Origin: Nodularia sphaerocarpa UHCC 0038
Lineage (GTDB): Bacteria; Cyanobacteriota; Cyanobacteriia; Cyanobacteriales; Nostocaceae
Direction: 5' to 3'
Assembly (NCBI RefSeq): GCF_022376295.1
Contig: NZ_CP060140.1
Coordinates: forward strand, 1 to 64,000
DNA length: 64,000 nucleotides
The position numbers and the translations under genes are program-made. Positions 1 through 10,008 of this stretch are shown in pieces. The notes beneath the pieces were generated by a model. It had not been told where the DNA came from. It was given only the letters and a program-made list of their open reading frames with translations, and ran no database searches. Within the stretch, counting starts at the first letter, position 1. Each line of letters begins with the position of its first letter.

Positions 1-1380
1 ATGGAAATTCCCATTGACAATCTCTGGAGTCAGGTGCTGAAACGCTTACAGCTAGAATTATCCCGTCCCACTTTTGAAACTTGGATAAAAACTGCTAACG
101 TTGAGCGATTAGAAAATAATTGCTTGGTAATTGTTACTCCTAATCCTTTTGCGCGTAATTGGTTACAAAAATATTACATCAACACCATTGCTAATGTAGT
201 GCAAGATATTCTGGGTCATCCCGTGGAAATATACATTACAGTGGCTGTGGGTGATGAGGTGACTAATTTGGGGGAACCAAAAGTTACTTGGGAATTATCT
301 AGCCCCAGGATCAATGCTGCAAGTATTGCGCCAAAAAAGCAACCAACTACAAACTTAAATTCTAAATATGTATTTTCGCGATTTGTTGTCGGTGCTAACA
401 ATCGCATGGCTCACGCTGCTTCTTTGGCGGTTGCGGAATCACCAGGGAGAGAGTTTAATCCTTTATTTTTATGCGGTGGTGTGGGTTTGGGAAAAACTCA
501 CCTCATGCAAGCTATTGCTCATTATCGCTGGGAAATATGCCCAGAGTCTAAAATCTTTTATGTATCCACAGAGCAATTTACTAATGACTTAATTACAGCT
601 ATCCGCAATGATAGTATGCAAAGTTTTCGGGAGCATTACCGGGCGGCTGATGTGTTGTTAGTGGATGATATTCAGTTTATTGAAGGTAAGGAGTATACTC
701 AAGAAGAATTTTTTCATACTTTTAATACTTTACATGAAGCTGGAAAGCAAGTTGTGATCGCTTCTGACCGTCCACCTAACCAAATTCCTCAGCTGCAAGA
801 ACGTCTGTGTTCCCGGTTTTCTATGGGTTTAATTGCTGATGTGCAAAGTCCAAATTTAGAAACTCGGATGGCTATTCTTCAGCAAAAGGCTGAATACGAA
901 AATATTCGTCTCCCCAGGGATGTAATTGAGTATATTGCTTCTAATTATACCAATAATATTCGCGAGTTAGAAGGAGCTTTAATTCGGGCGCTGGCTTATA
1001 TTTCTATTTGGGGTTTAGCGATGACGGTGGAGAATATTACACCTGTTTTAGAAAGACAAAGCCAGAAGGTTGCAGCTACCCCAGAGATGATATTATCAGT
1101 TATTGGTGATAATTTTTCTATCTCCATTGAAGACCTGAAAAGTAACTCCCGGCGACGAGAAATTAGTTGGGCGCGTCAAATAGGAATGTATCTCATGCGC
1201 CAACACACTGATTTGAGTTTACCGAGAATTGGTGAGGAGTTTGGGGGGAAAGACCATACAACGGTGATTTATAGTTGTGATAAAATCGCCCAACTTCTTC
1301 AAAGCGATCGCACTTTAGCACAAACTCTTGGTCAATTGAGCGATCGCATCAATATGAATAGCAGACAACAGCGTAAGTAA
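1..1380 (+). CDS. dnaA: Chromosomal replication initiator protein DnaA
   Basis: DnaA binds DnaA boxes at oriC as an ATP-dependent oligomer and opens the origin. The 459-residue protein has an N-terminal DnaB-interaction domain, a short linker near residues 90-120, an AAA+ core with Walker A GGVGLGKTH (about 159-167) and Walker B VDDIQF (about 221-226), and the C-terminal DNA-binding signature GGKDHTTV (about 415-422). The length is normal for cyanobacteria. The start codon is the first base of the window, so its promoter is not visible. The likely DnaA boxes lie 20 kb downstream, before dnaN, rather than beside this gene. Confidence 0.98.
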   Translation: MEIPIDNLWSQVLKRLQLELSRPTFETWIKTANVERLENNCLVIVTPNPFARNWLQKYYINTIANVVQDILGHPVEIYITVAVGDEVTNLGEPKVTWELSSPRINAASIAPKKQPTTNLNSKYVFSRFVVGANNRMAHAASLAVAESPGREFNPLFLCGGVGLGKTHLMQAIAHYRWEICPESKIFYVSTEQFTNDLITAIRNDSMQSFREHYRAADVLLVDDIQFIEGKEYTQEEFFHTFNTLHEAGKQVVIASDRPPNQIPQLQERLCSRFSMGLIADVQSPNLETRMAILQQKAEYENIRLPRDVIEYIASNYTNNIRELEGALIRALAYISIWGLAMTVENITPVLERQSQKVAATPEMILSVIGDNFSISIEDLKSNSRRREISWARQIGMYLMRQHTDLSLPRIGEEFGGKDHTTVIYSCDKIAQLLQSDRTLAQTLGQLSDRINMNSRQQRK

Positions 1381-1950
1381 ATTACAACACCAAAAATCAC
1401 AACGCTCACCTAATTAATTTTCTGATGGGAAAATTGGCATACTTTAATAAAACAATCGCTAAACCTTTTAAGTGAACATCTAAGGGTGAAGTCTGGGCTA
1501 TTTAATAGCCTGTTTAGTTCTGCCGTGTTGTACTAGTTATTACATGGGGATAGGATATGGCTACAATTAGCTTTAATTTATGAAAAATAGACAAAGTTTG
1601 GATATCTGAGCCTTTCGCTGTTTGCGTAAGAATGCCATTTTTTCCTTACCCCAGGCTAAATGTGGCTGATAACAGTAGAAGCTGGAATTACAATTCTTTT
1701 ATGCCTAAACTTTATATCAAAAGATTTGAAAAAAAGTTGTGCCACATTGGCGTGACTTGGCAATGAAAGGGTGGTACAAACTAAATTGTTGCACAAAACC
1801 AGTCATAACAATTAAGACATTCAGGGCATAGTAATTAACAGTAAAATTATCCCTTATTTATATAATGCCCCTCATTCAATTTAGCCTTATAGCATAGCTA
1901 TAAGTATTATTTCTACACGTCGTCATGTATTCTTGTGGATTTTCCTGGAG
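1381..1950. other. Intergenic region between dnaA and the polysaccharide island
   Basis: This 570-base AT-rich stretch has no convincing ORF and no cluster of TTTTCCACA-type DnaA boxes. A perfect 15-base palindrome at 1496-1510 (GGCTATT T AATAGCC) could be a weak hairpin after dnaA. The promoter of the downstream polysaccharide genes should lie here. A TATAAT sequence near 1860 is a possible -10 box, but nothing stronger supports it. Confidence 0.5.
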
Positions 1951-4008
1951 ATGTTATCAGGTATGAATCTTTTTGTCAGCATTATTCATTTAAGGTTAAA
2001 AAAGGTACTTAATAGCTTATATACCACTTTGCCAAAGGTGAGAAATAGGCATTTATTTATTTTTGATCTAGTAGCTTTTTTGATTGCACCATTATTAGCT
2101 TTATTACTAAGTTTAGATAGTCATCTAGAATTACCAGTCTATATATTAGGACTAGGAATCGTCACCATACTGTTTTTAGCAGTTAAGCTGATTGTATTTT
2201 GGAATTTTAAGTTTTATCGACGTTATTGGCGCTATGCCAGTGTTGAGGAACTTATATATATAACTACTTTGATGATAGGTGCGATCATCATCCAAACCAT
2301 ACTATTTCATATTGTAGTTAATAGTCTCCATCCTGTTGTACCTAAATTGCCGCATTCACTACCATTCCTGGACGGTTTGCTATCGTGTCTTTTCGTGGGG
2401 GGAGTACGTTTTAGCTTTCGAGTTATCGAAAGATTTAGACAAAAACAAGCAGTATCTTATCAACAGGAACGGGTGTTGATCATTGGTGCTGGTTCTGCTG
2501 GAATTTCCCTTGTACAAGATATGCAAAGTAATCCTCAATTGGGGTTTTATCCTGTTGCCTTTATTGACGACGATCCGCAAAAATTATATGCACCTATTCG
2601 TGGTATTCCTGTATTAGGCGATCGCTATCAAATTCCCCATATTGTGGACTTTCTACAAATCAAGAAAGCCATCATAGCAATGCCGACACTTGGCGGGGAA
2701 GATATACGAGAAATTTTAGACATTTGTAAAGCCACTAACATCAAAACCGGCACCTTACCGGGAATACATGAAATTTTGAGCGATCGCGTCCGAGTAGATA
2801 GCATCCGGGATATCAGAATTGAAGATTTACTCAGACGAGAACCTGTACAGATAGATATTGAACGAGTATCTGAATTTATCAAAGGTAAGACAGTACTAAT
2901 TACAGGTGCGGGTGGATCAATTGGTAGTGAACTTTGCCGTCAGATTTTCAAATGTCAGCCTGCTGAAATGATCCTGATTGGACATGGAGAAAATTCTGTA
3001 TTCAACATCCAACAAGAACTAGAACAAATTATCCAAGTGTTTAAAAACAATAGCAAATTGTCCAGAAACACACCTCTTATTTCTACTTTCATTGCTGATA
3101 TTCGATTCAAGTCTCGTTTAGAAAATGCTTTTGAACGATTCCAACCTGATGTAATTTTTCACGCTGCGGCTCATAAGCACGTTCCTTTAATGGAGTTAAA
3201 TCCATCAGAAGCAATCACTAACAATGTCAGAGGCACAAAAAACTTAGTAGATTTAGCACTCCAATATGATGTGCAACATTTTGTCATGATTTCCACAGAT
3301 AAAGCCGTGAATCCGACTAATGTCATGGGGGCTAGTAAAAGAGTCGCTGAAATGCTAGTCTTACAAGCCGCAAAAGCCAGTGGTAAACCTTATGTAGCTG
3401 TGCGTTTTGGCAATGTTTTGGGTAGTCGTGGTAGTGTAGTTCCCACATTCCAAAAACAAATTGCTGCTGGTGGACCAATAACAGTAACTCATCCCGATAT
3501 TTGTCGTTACTTCATGACCATACCCGAAGCCGTGCAACTTGTTTTACAAGCCGCAGTCCTTGGTCGTAGTGGAGAAATATTAATGCTCAACATGGGCAAA
3601 CCTGTAAAGATTGTTGACCTCGCAAAAGAGTTAATTCGTCTTTCAGGATATGAAGTCAACAAAGACATTGACATTCTGTTTACAGGGCTACGACCGGGAG
3701 AAAAATTATTTGAGGAATTGTTTATTGAAGGAGAAGAGTACGAAAAAACCGAACATGAAAAATTATTGGTAGTCAAAAATGCTAGCAGGATTATTTCAGA
3801 TAATTTACCGATTATTCTCGAAATATTATGTAGTGCTGCCGCCAAAAACGATGCCAATTCTATTTCCTTTTTACTAGAGCAATTAGTGCCAAGTTACAAA
3901 CCCAAATACTCAAAAGATAATGTATTAGCAGATGCTTACAAAAATGGAGCTGTTATCACATTCTCTAATGGAAAGGTTTTGACAGAAGTAGCAGCGAAAA
4001 GTGTGTAA
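1951..4008 (+). CDS. Membrane-anchored nucleotide-sugar 4,6-dehydratase/epimerase (CapD/FlaA1/WbpM type)
   Basis: This family converts UDP-HexNAc to a 4-keto-6-deoxy intermediate for polysaccharide synthesis. The N-terminal third has about four hydrophobic segments. A first Rossmann unit follows (LIIGAGSAG, about residue 178), then the extended SDR catalytic domain with GAGGSIGSEL (about 320). The usual YxxxK is replaced by MGASK, as is typical of the FlaA1/WbpM group. The frame opens at a TTG at 1933. I prefer the ATG at 1951 (685 residues); an ATG at 1963, 12 bases after GGAG, is also possible. It is the first gene of the island. Its product could feed the DegT aminotransferase at 17493 to give a 4-amino-dideoxy sugar. 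Confidence 0.88.
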   Translation: MLSGMNLFVSIIHLRLKKVLNSLYTTLPKVRNRHLFIFDLVAFLIAPLLALLLSLDSHLELPVYILGLGIVTILFLAVKLIVFWNFKFYRRYWRYASVEELIYITTLMIGAIIIQTILFHIVVNSLHPVVPKLPHSLPFLDGLLSCLFVGGVRFSFRVIERFRQKQAVSYQQERVLIIGAGSAGISLVQDMQSNPQLGFYPVAFIDDDPQKLYAPIRGIPVLGDRYQIPHIVDFLQIKKAIIAMPTLGGEDIREILDICKATNIKTGTLPGIHEILSDRVRVDSIRDIRIEDLLRREPVQIDIERVSEFIKGKTVLITGAGGSIGSELCRQIFKCQPAEMILIGHGENSVFNIQQELEQIIQVFKNNSKLSRNTPLISTFIADIRFKSRLENAFERFQPDVIFHAAAHKHVPLMELNPSEAITNNVRGTKNLVDLALQYDVQHFVMISTDKAVNPTNVMGASKRVAEMLVLQAAKASGKPYVAVRFGNVLGSRGSVVPTFQKQIAAGGPITVTHPDICRYFMTIPEAVQLVLQAAVLGRSGEILMLNMGKPVKIVDLAKELIRLSGYEVNKDIDILFTGLRPGEKLFEELFIEGEEYEKTEHEKLLVVKNASRIISDNLPIILEILCSAAAKNDANSISFLLEQLVPSYKPKYSKDNVLADAYKNGAVITFSNGKVLTEVAAKSV

Positions 4009-4079
4009 ATTGTGCAATTTACCAGACAGACATGATTACCTAACTACCAATTTCATGGTAATTGAAAAAAGATAAGTAT

Positions 4080-5339
4080 ATGCAGAAAAGTAAGCCCCTA
4101 ACACTACGTCGTAATTTTTCTTGGACATTTATTGGTAATGGTGTTTATGCCGTTTGTCAGTGGGGAATGCTTATGGTGTTGGCTAAACTTGGTAGTCCAG
4201 AAATGGTAGGACAGTTTACTTTGGGACTGGCGGTAACAGCACCTATAATCATGTTTACAAACCTTCAGTTGCGAGGTGTCCAAGCTACAGATGCTAAACA
4301 TCAATATGTTTTCGGTGATTATCTGGGACTGATATTGTTATCAACTACACTGGCACTTTTAGTAATTGTAGGTATTAGTTTTTCAGGAGGATATCGCTGG
4401 GAAACATCTCTAATTATCTTCTTAATTGGTTTAGCAAAGGCATTTGAAGCCATTAGTGACGTGTTTTTTGGGCTAATTCAGAAACATGAACGCATGGATC
4501 GGATTGCTGTATCACTGATGATAAAAGGTCCTTTATCACTTCTACTATTAGGTATAGGAGTATATCTATCTGGAAAGGTTTTTTGGGGTGTATTGGGGTT
4601 AGTCTTGGCTTGGGCTGTAGTGCTATTTGGCTATGACATTCCTAGTGGTTTATTAATTGTGAAGCAGGGATCAAAATTACAACCTCGTTGGCATTGGAAA
4701 ACCCTAATGAATCTACTATGGCTTTCTCTACCTTTGGGGTTGGTGATGATGCTAATTTCATTCAATTCCAATATTCCCCGTTATTTTATTGAGCGATATT
4801 TAGGTGAGCGGGAGTTGGGGATTTTTGCTGCTTTAGCCTACCTGATGGTGGTAGGAAGTATGGTAGTGAATGCCTTAGGACAATCAGCCAGTCCTAGACT
4901 TGCTAAATATTATGCAGAAGGCGATCGCCTGGCTTTCAGGCAACTCCTACTGAAATTGGTAGGGCTGGCTGCTTTATTGGGGGGAATAGGTGTTTTATTG
5001 GCTGCTGTGGCTGGAAAGCAAATCCTTACTCTGTTGTATCAATCTGAATATGCTCAACATACAAATTTGTTTGTCTGGCTGATGGTGACAGCCGGAGTTA
5101 ACTATATATCATCTTTTCTAGGCTATGCAATGACGGCAGCGAGGTATTTTCGCATCCAAATCCCTTTGTTTGCAACTGTGGCCAGTATCTCTGCAATAGC
5201 TTGTCTGTGGTTGTTGCCACAGCAGGGATTGTTAGGGGCAGTCATGGCTCTTTTATTGGGGTCAATTTCCCAATTAATTATCAGTGTGAGCGTAATTATA
5301 TATGTCATATCTAAACTTGAAACACACAACTATTACTAA
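4080..5339 (+). CDS. Polysaccharide flippase, Wzx/O-antigen transporter family
   Basis: This is a polytopic membrane protein of 419 residues with repeated hydrophobic segments from about residue 10 to the C-terminus. It looks like the MATE/PST superfamily of lipid-linked oligosaccharide flippases, which move undecaprenyl-linked repeat units to the outer face of the plasma membrane. The basic N-terminus before the first segment (LRRNFSW) is common in this family. The frame extends to a TTG at 4062, but the ATG at 4080 gives the conventional start. Its 3' end overlaps the next gene by 38 bases, which suggests co-transcription. Confidence 0.85.
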   Translation: MQKSKPLTLRRNFSWTFIGNGVYAVCQWGMLMVLAKLGSPEMVGQFTLGLAVTAPIIMFTNLQLRGVQATDAKHQYVFGDYLGLILLSTTLALLVIVGISFSGGYRWETSLIIFLIGLAKAFEAISDVFFGLIQKHERMDRIAVSLMIKGPLSLLLLGIGVYLSGKVFWGVLGLVLAWAVVLFGYDIPSGLLIVKQGSKLQPRWHWKTLMNLLWLSLPLGLVMMLISFNSNIPRYFIERYLGERELGIFAALAYLMVVGSMVVNALGQSASPRLAKYYAEGDRLAFRQLLLKLVGLAALLGGIGVLLAAVAGKQILTLLYQSEYAQHTNLFVWLMVTAGVNYISSFLGYAMTAARYFRIQIPLFATVASISAIACLWLLPQQGLLGAVMALLLGSISQLIISVSVIIYVISKLETHNYY

Positions 5340-7251
5340 ACGGCAGAGCCGATTAGTTAAACCCCTATACATATTCTCTTTGCTAATTTTTCTAGGAGTG
5401 GGACTATTTCTAATGGCAAGTAATAACGCAGTAGTCAACCAACAGAAAATTCTGCAATTATACCCCATACCTACCATTACTCAAAAAAGTAATACTTATC
5501 AAGTTACAGTCAATGGTCAACCTGTATTTGTGAATCAATATAACTCAATTAGTTACGTTCACTTTGCCTTTGCAGGCACAGCAAATATTGATATCAGTTA
5601 CAAAGAACCAATCAAAAGCTACACTATTAGCCCCAAAAGTATCAATATTCCATCACATCAGAATGACAATCAAATTTCTTTTTCTTTGCACATTCCTAGA
5701 AAACTTATTATTCATAAAATTAATGGCATAAGTGAGGAATTATATATTCTTGCAGACCCCCTGGAAGATCAGCCACCAGATATTAATGATGTCAAAGTTA
5801 CCAATCTGCTCAAATACGATGTAGACAAAACAGGCACAAATGATGTCACTGAAAAAATTCAGCAAGCAATCAACGATGTGTCTACATTGCAAGGATTGCT
5901 TTATATTCCGCCAGGAATTTACAAAACTCGGCAACTGAATCTGAAGAGCAACATGATCATGTACTTAGCTGGGGGGGCTATTTTAGAAGGTACTAAAGAT
6001 ATTAACCCTTCCTATGGTCAAGGATTATTACAACTGGAGAAAATTAGTAACGTCAAAATCATGGGACGTGGAGTGATCCACGGTAATGGTTCTTATTGGC
6101 GACCTAGAGGGGGATGGTACAGCATGATTAAACTGTCTAATGTTAATAATGTGCTAATCCAAGATATCATCATTCGTGATTCTGCCGTTGCTAATGTAGA
6201 AATTGAGTATTCAGAGAATTGCAATATATCTAATGTGAAAGTTTTAGCTGCTCCCCAACCTAAATTTATTAATACAGATGGTTTTACTTTCTGGTCTTCT
6301 AGAGAAATAGTTGTTGATAATGTTTTATATAAAGGTACAGATGATGCTACCTCAATTGGTGGAGATCAGGAGAAGAAAATACAAAATACTGAAAATATTA
6401 ATGTGAGAAATTCCATTTTTTTTGCTGGAGGTGGTTTCAAAATTGGCACAACTGCCAATCAAGATTTTGTGAAAAATATTACCTATGAAAACATAGATGT
6501 TGTTTTTACAGATACCTTGGTAGGATTGTGGGCTGTTACCAGAGCTAATTATGAGAATATTTACTTTAAAAATATTCGGATGGAGGATATATTAAATGCA
6601 CCAACAAATTTTGGTTCTGCTGCTATATTTGCTTTGCGAATCATGGTAGCTAACTGGGAACCCAAATCCTCGCCAAACAACTTGGGTTATATCAAAAATG
6701 TTTATTTCCAAAATTTAGAAATTGCTGAAAAAGGTGGCGATAATTCTGTTTTCCAGGGATATGATCAACAGCGTAACATTAGCAATGTTAATTTTAATAA
6801 TTTCTATCTTCAAGATGAACTGATCACTGATATTCAATCTGCTGGATTCGATTTAATGCCTAGTGAAAAAGATGGTAAAATTTATGTAGACTTGAACTGG
6901 GCAAAAAATCAAAAACCAATTCTCAATATAACGTCTGACAAAATGTATCTCACATCTTCTGGAGATTCTGGAGAGTTTATTATTCATCGCACCGGAGATA
7001 CCAGTCAAGCCTTAAATGTGGAATATCAGATTCAAGGGACAGCAGAAAATGGCAAAGATTATGGCACTATTACCAATACTGTAATCATACCGGCAGATGC
7101 AGATTCAGCCAAAATCATGATTGTGCCTGTAGAAAATAGCAATAAAAATTTGGGCATGAAAACAGTTTTATTGAGTTTAAAAAATCTGCCCAATAGCATT
7201 GACTATTTACTTGGGCCAAATTTTCAAGCAGTAGTGAACATTTTGCATTAG
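5302..7251 (+). CDS. GH28-like right-handed beta-helix protein with C-terminal Calx-beta-like domain
   Basis: The 649-residue protein has an N-terminal membrane or signal segment (about 24-40), a variable region, a pectate-lyase/GH28-like parallel beta-helix (about 165-500) and a C-terminal beta domain resembling Calx-beta (about 545-645). GH28-like landmarks are NTDGF and TDDATS, which hold candidate acidic residues. The GHG position reads GGG (AGGGFKIGT) and I see no RIK motif, so polygalacturonase activity is doubtful. Its place beside the flippase suggests a periplasmic or surface protein that trims, binds or epimerises the polymer. It overlaps the flippase gene by 38 bases. Confidence 0.72.
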   Translation: MSYLNLKHTTITKRQSRLVKPLYIFSLLIFLGVGLFLMASNNAVVNQQKILQLYPIPTITQKSNTYQVTVNGQPVFVNQYNSISYVHFAFAGTANIDISYKEPIKSYTISPKSINIPSHQNDNQISFSLHIPRKLIIHKINGISEELYILADPLEDQPPDINDVKVTNLLKYDVDKTGTNDVTEKIQQAINDVSTLQGLLYIPPGIYKTRQLNLKSNMIMYLAGGAILEGTKDINPSYGQGLLQLEKISNVKIMGRGVIHGNGSYWRPRGGWYSMIKLSNVNNVLIQDIIIRDSAVANVEIEYSENCNISNVKVLAAPQPKFINTDGFTFWSSREIVVDNVLYKGTDDATSIGGDQEKKIQNTENINVRNSIFFAGGGFKIGTTANQDFVKNITYENIDVVFTDTLVGLWAVTRANYENIYFKNIRMEDILNAPTNFGSAAIFALRIMVANWEPKSSPNNLGYIKNVYFQNLEIAEKGGDNSVFQGYDQQRNISNVNFNNFYLQDELITDIQSAGFDLMPSEKDGKIYVDLNWAKNQKPILNITSDKMYLTSSGDSGEFIIHRTGDTSQALNVEYQIQGTAENGKDYGTITNTVIIPADADSAKIMIVPVENSNKNLGMKTVLLSLKNLPNSIDYLLGPNFQAVVNILH

Positions 7252-7275
7252 TCAAGATAAAAGAGAGTTGCAATT

Positions 7276-8424
7276 ATGGGAAAACGTATACTTCATGTTG
7301 TTGGCGGTATGAATCGAGGAGGGATAGAAACTTGGTTAATGCACATTTTACGAAATATTGATCGCGATCGCTGGCAAATGGATTTTCTAGTCCATACATC
7401 AGAAGCTTGTGCTTATGATGATGAAATTTACAGCCTTGGTAGTCAGATTATTCCTTGTCTACATCCCTCAAAACCGTTGATGTATGCTGCTAACTTCCAG
7501 CAAATTTTAGGTGAGTATGGCCCCTACGATATTATCCATAGTCATGTTCATCACTTTAGTGGTTACATTCTGCGCTTGGCACAACAAGCCGGTATAGCTA
7601 CTCGGATCGCCCATGGCCACAACGATACCTCTGCTATTGAGGCTAAGGCGGGATTATCTCGGCAGTTTTATGTAGCTGTAATGAAACGATGGATTGCTCA
7701 CTATGCCACAGTGGGTTTAGGATGTAGCCGCCAAGCGATGTCAGACTTATTTGGTAGCAATTGGCAAACTGACTCTCGATGGCAACTTCTTTACTATGGT
7801 ATTGACTTAAATTTCTTTACAGATGTTGTTGATGCTGTAGCTGTACGTGCTGAATTGGGTATACCCCAAGATGCCTTTGTGATTGGTCATGTAGGTAGAT
7901 TTCACCCCCAAAAAAATCATGATTTTTTGTTAGAAATTACGGCAGAAGTTGCTAAAAGAGAATCGAAGACTTTCCTCTTATTAATTGGTGAGGGGGAATT
8001 ACAGACCCATATCCAACAAAAAGCCGCGCAAATGAATTTAAGTGAGCGAATTCTATTTGCAGGTAGTCGAGGCGATGTCCCACGCTTGATGCGAGGTGCA
8101 ATGGATGCTTTTGTATTTCCATCTTTTTATGAAGGACTCGGTATCGTTTTGATTGAAGCCCAAGCGGCTGGTTTACATTCTATCTATACGGATACTATTC
8201 CAGCAGAAGCTGATTTAGTTCAACCCCTGATCCGACGATTTTCTTTATCTCAATCTGCCTCGGAATGGGCAAATGCACTATTAGTTCAACGCCAGAAAGC
8301 ACCAATTATTTCTCAAGCTGATGCCTTAGCAATCGTGCAAGAAAGTGTCTTTAGTATTGCCACATCTTTACAAGACTTATGCGAAATTTATCAGGCTCAA
8401 ATTTATCGGGAGACTATAGCATGA
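7276..8424 (+). CDS. Glycosyltransferase family 4 (GT-B)
   Basis: This is a retaining GT-B glycosyltransferase of 382 residues that would add a sugar from a nucleotide donor to the lipid-linked repeat unit in the cytoplasm. The N-terminal HVVGGMNRGGIETW loop is typical of GT4 enzymes of EpsF/CapM type. The C-terminal half has GHVGRFHPQKNH and the E-x7-E signature in EGLGIVLIEAQ. It is clearly paralogous to the gene at 10009, which begins with a similar motif. Its stop overlaps the next start (ATGA at 8421), indicating translational coupling. The donor and linkage cannot be read from the sequence. Confidence 0.88.
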   Translation: MGKRILHVVGGMNRGGIETWLMHILRNIDRDRWQMDFLVHTSEACAYDDEIYSLGSQIIPCLHPSKPLMYAANFQQILGEYGPYDIIHSHVHHFSGYILRLAQQAGIATRIAHGHNDTSAIEAKAGLSRQFYVAVMKRWIAHYATVGLGCSRQAMSDLFGSNWQTDSRWQLLYYGIDLNFFTDVVDAVAVRAELGIPQDAFVIGHVGRFHPQKNHDFLLEITAEVAKRESKTFLLLIGEGELQTHIQQKAAQMNLSERILFAGSRGDVPRLMRGAMDAFVFPSFYEGLGIVLIEAQAAGLHSIYTDTIPAEADLVQPLIRRFSLSQSASEWANALLVQRQKAPIISQADALAIVQESVFSIATSLQDLCEIYQAQIYRETIA

Positions 8425-9929
8425 AGTCACAAAAGATGCGTTACCAAAATCGTTCACAGGATAGTTATATTATTTCTTTGTGCATCTGCTTAATTATCAC
8501 TATTTATTTACTACAAATTTCCGCAGATTTTTTTCATTGGTTTTTAATTCCTGTGATATTATCTGGAATAATTATGGGAAATGATGCTATAAATTGGTTG
8601 CGGGGACGCTTAAATATTTTTGATCCAGTTGGTATTCTGAGTTTATTCGGATTTCATTTTTTTTACTTAGCTCCTATACTTCATGTTAAATGGAATAGTT
8701 GGTTAGAACCTTGGTTTCCCTACCCTCCAGACTGGCGGACTTGGTTGGGTGGAATGGCTATTTTAAATTTTTTGGGACTTTTACTCTACAAATTTTTTAA
8801 GCAGGTTGGTTTAAAAAAACTTGGTGATCATTCATCTGCAAAAGTTTGGCATCTAAATCACAAAAGGCTGAATCAGATGCTACCATTTTTCCTCATTGGT
8901 TCAGCGTTACTACAAATTATGGTTTATCGCCAGTTTGGGGGTATATCCAATTATATTAATGCTGCTACTGTCTCCGCAGATGAAGCCGGAGTTTCATTTG
9001 AAGGGATGGGGATTTTATTCATGTTTTCTGAGAGTTTTCCGATCCTGGCTATGTTTGGATTTGCTATCTATGCCCAAAAACATCAACGAATGCAAACTTG
9101 GCCAGTCTTATTGTTAGTTTTAATCGGATTTTTGGTGTTGACAATGTTTTTTGGTGGTTTGCGTGGTAGTCGCAGTAATACCATCTGGGCATTATTTTGG
9201 GTAGCCGGGATTATTCATTTTTGGATTCGGCCTCTTAACAAAAAGCATATTGCTATTGGTTTAGTATTTCTCTTATTGTTTATGTACTTATATGGTTTTT
9301 TAAAAGGAGGTGGGATAGAGGGTTTACAACAAGCTATTACAGTTCAAGAAAATCGCGCTAGTTTAGAGGCAGAATATGGCAGAACTTGGGAAGGTCTACT
9401 GTTAGGAGATTTGGGAAGGAGTGATATTCAAGCTTTATTGCTTTACCAAATGCTCCGATATGATACTGATTATGACTATGCCTGGGGTAGAACATATTTT
9501 GCTGCATTAACTATCTTGATACCATCGGCAATTCTGCCCAATAAACCACCTAATAAATCTTTTGAGGGTACAGAAGCAGCGTTTGGGAAAGGTAGTTATA
9601 TCCCTGGAAAATGGGTCTCGTCTAAGGTCTATGGTTTGGCGGGTGAAGCGATGCTTAATTTTAGTCCTTTTACAGTGCCACTTGCTTTTATCCCATTAGG
9701 TTTATTAGTGGGAAAAATCCAAAAATTATTTTATAGTCTCAAGCCTGGGGATACACGGTTACTCATCATGCCCATGTTAACTAATCTGTGTTTTGTGATT
9801 CTTGTCAGTGACTTAGATAATAATATTTTTTTTCTCATGAAAAATAGTGCTGTTCCTTGTTTATTTATTTTTCTGGTGTCTCATCAAAAGTTATCTAATT
9901 GTCATTCATACAAACTCGCAAATCAATGA
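8421..9929 (+). CDS. Polytopic O-antigen polymerase-like protein (Wzy type)
   Basis: This 502-residue protein is dominated by about ten hydrophobic segments, with a larger hydrophilic loop around residues 310-400. That is the architecture of Wzy/O-antigen polymerases and oligosaccharide-repeat polymerases, which link flipped repeat units on the periplasmic side. Sequence conservation in this group is low, so the call rests on topology and on the neighbouring Wzx, Wzc and glycosyltransferases. The ATG at 8421 overlaps the previous stop and has GGGAG about eight bases upstream, so I chose it over the in-frame ATG at 8379. Confidence 0.72.
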   Translation: MKSQKMRYQNRSQDSYIISLCICLIITIYLLQISADFFHWFLIPVILSGIIMGNDAINWLRGRLNIFDPVGILSLFGFHFFYLAPILHVKWNSWLEPWFPYPPDWRTWLGGMAILNFLGLLLYKFFKQVGLKKLGDHSSAKVWHLNHKRLNQMLPFFLIGSALLQIMVYRQFGGISNYINAATVSADEAGVSFEGMGILFMFSESFPILAMFGFAIYAQKHQRMQTWPVLLLVLIGFLVLTMFFGGLRGSRSNTIWALFWVAGIIHFWIRPLNKKHIAIGLVFLLLFMYLYGFLKGGGIEGLQQAITVQENRASLEAEYGRTWEGLLLGDLGRSDIQALLLYQMLRYDTDYDYAWGRTYFAALTILIPSAILPNKPPNKSFEGTEAAFGKGSYIPGKWVSSKVYGLAGEAMLNFSPFTVPLAFIPLGLLVGKIQKLFYSLKPGDTRLLIMPMLTNLCFVILVSDLDNNIFFLMKNSAVPCLFIFLVSHQKLSNCHSYKLANQ

Positions 9930-10008
9930 TAAATTCAAATGTATATGAATAGGTTTGCCATAAAAATGCCGAATTAAATTAGCTAAATAAATCAGGGAGA
10001 ATGATTTT

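Noticed and set aside
1381..1950. oriC immediately downstream of dnaA
   Set aside because: No TTTTCCACA boxes cluster here, whereas a clear cluster is found before dnaN.
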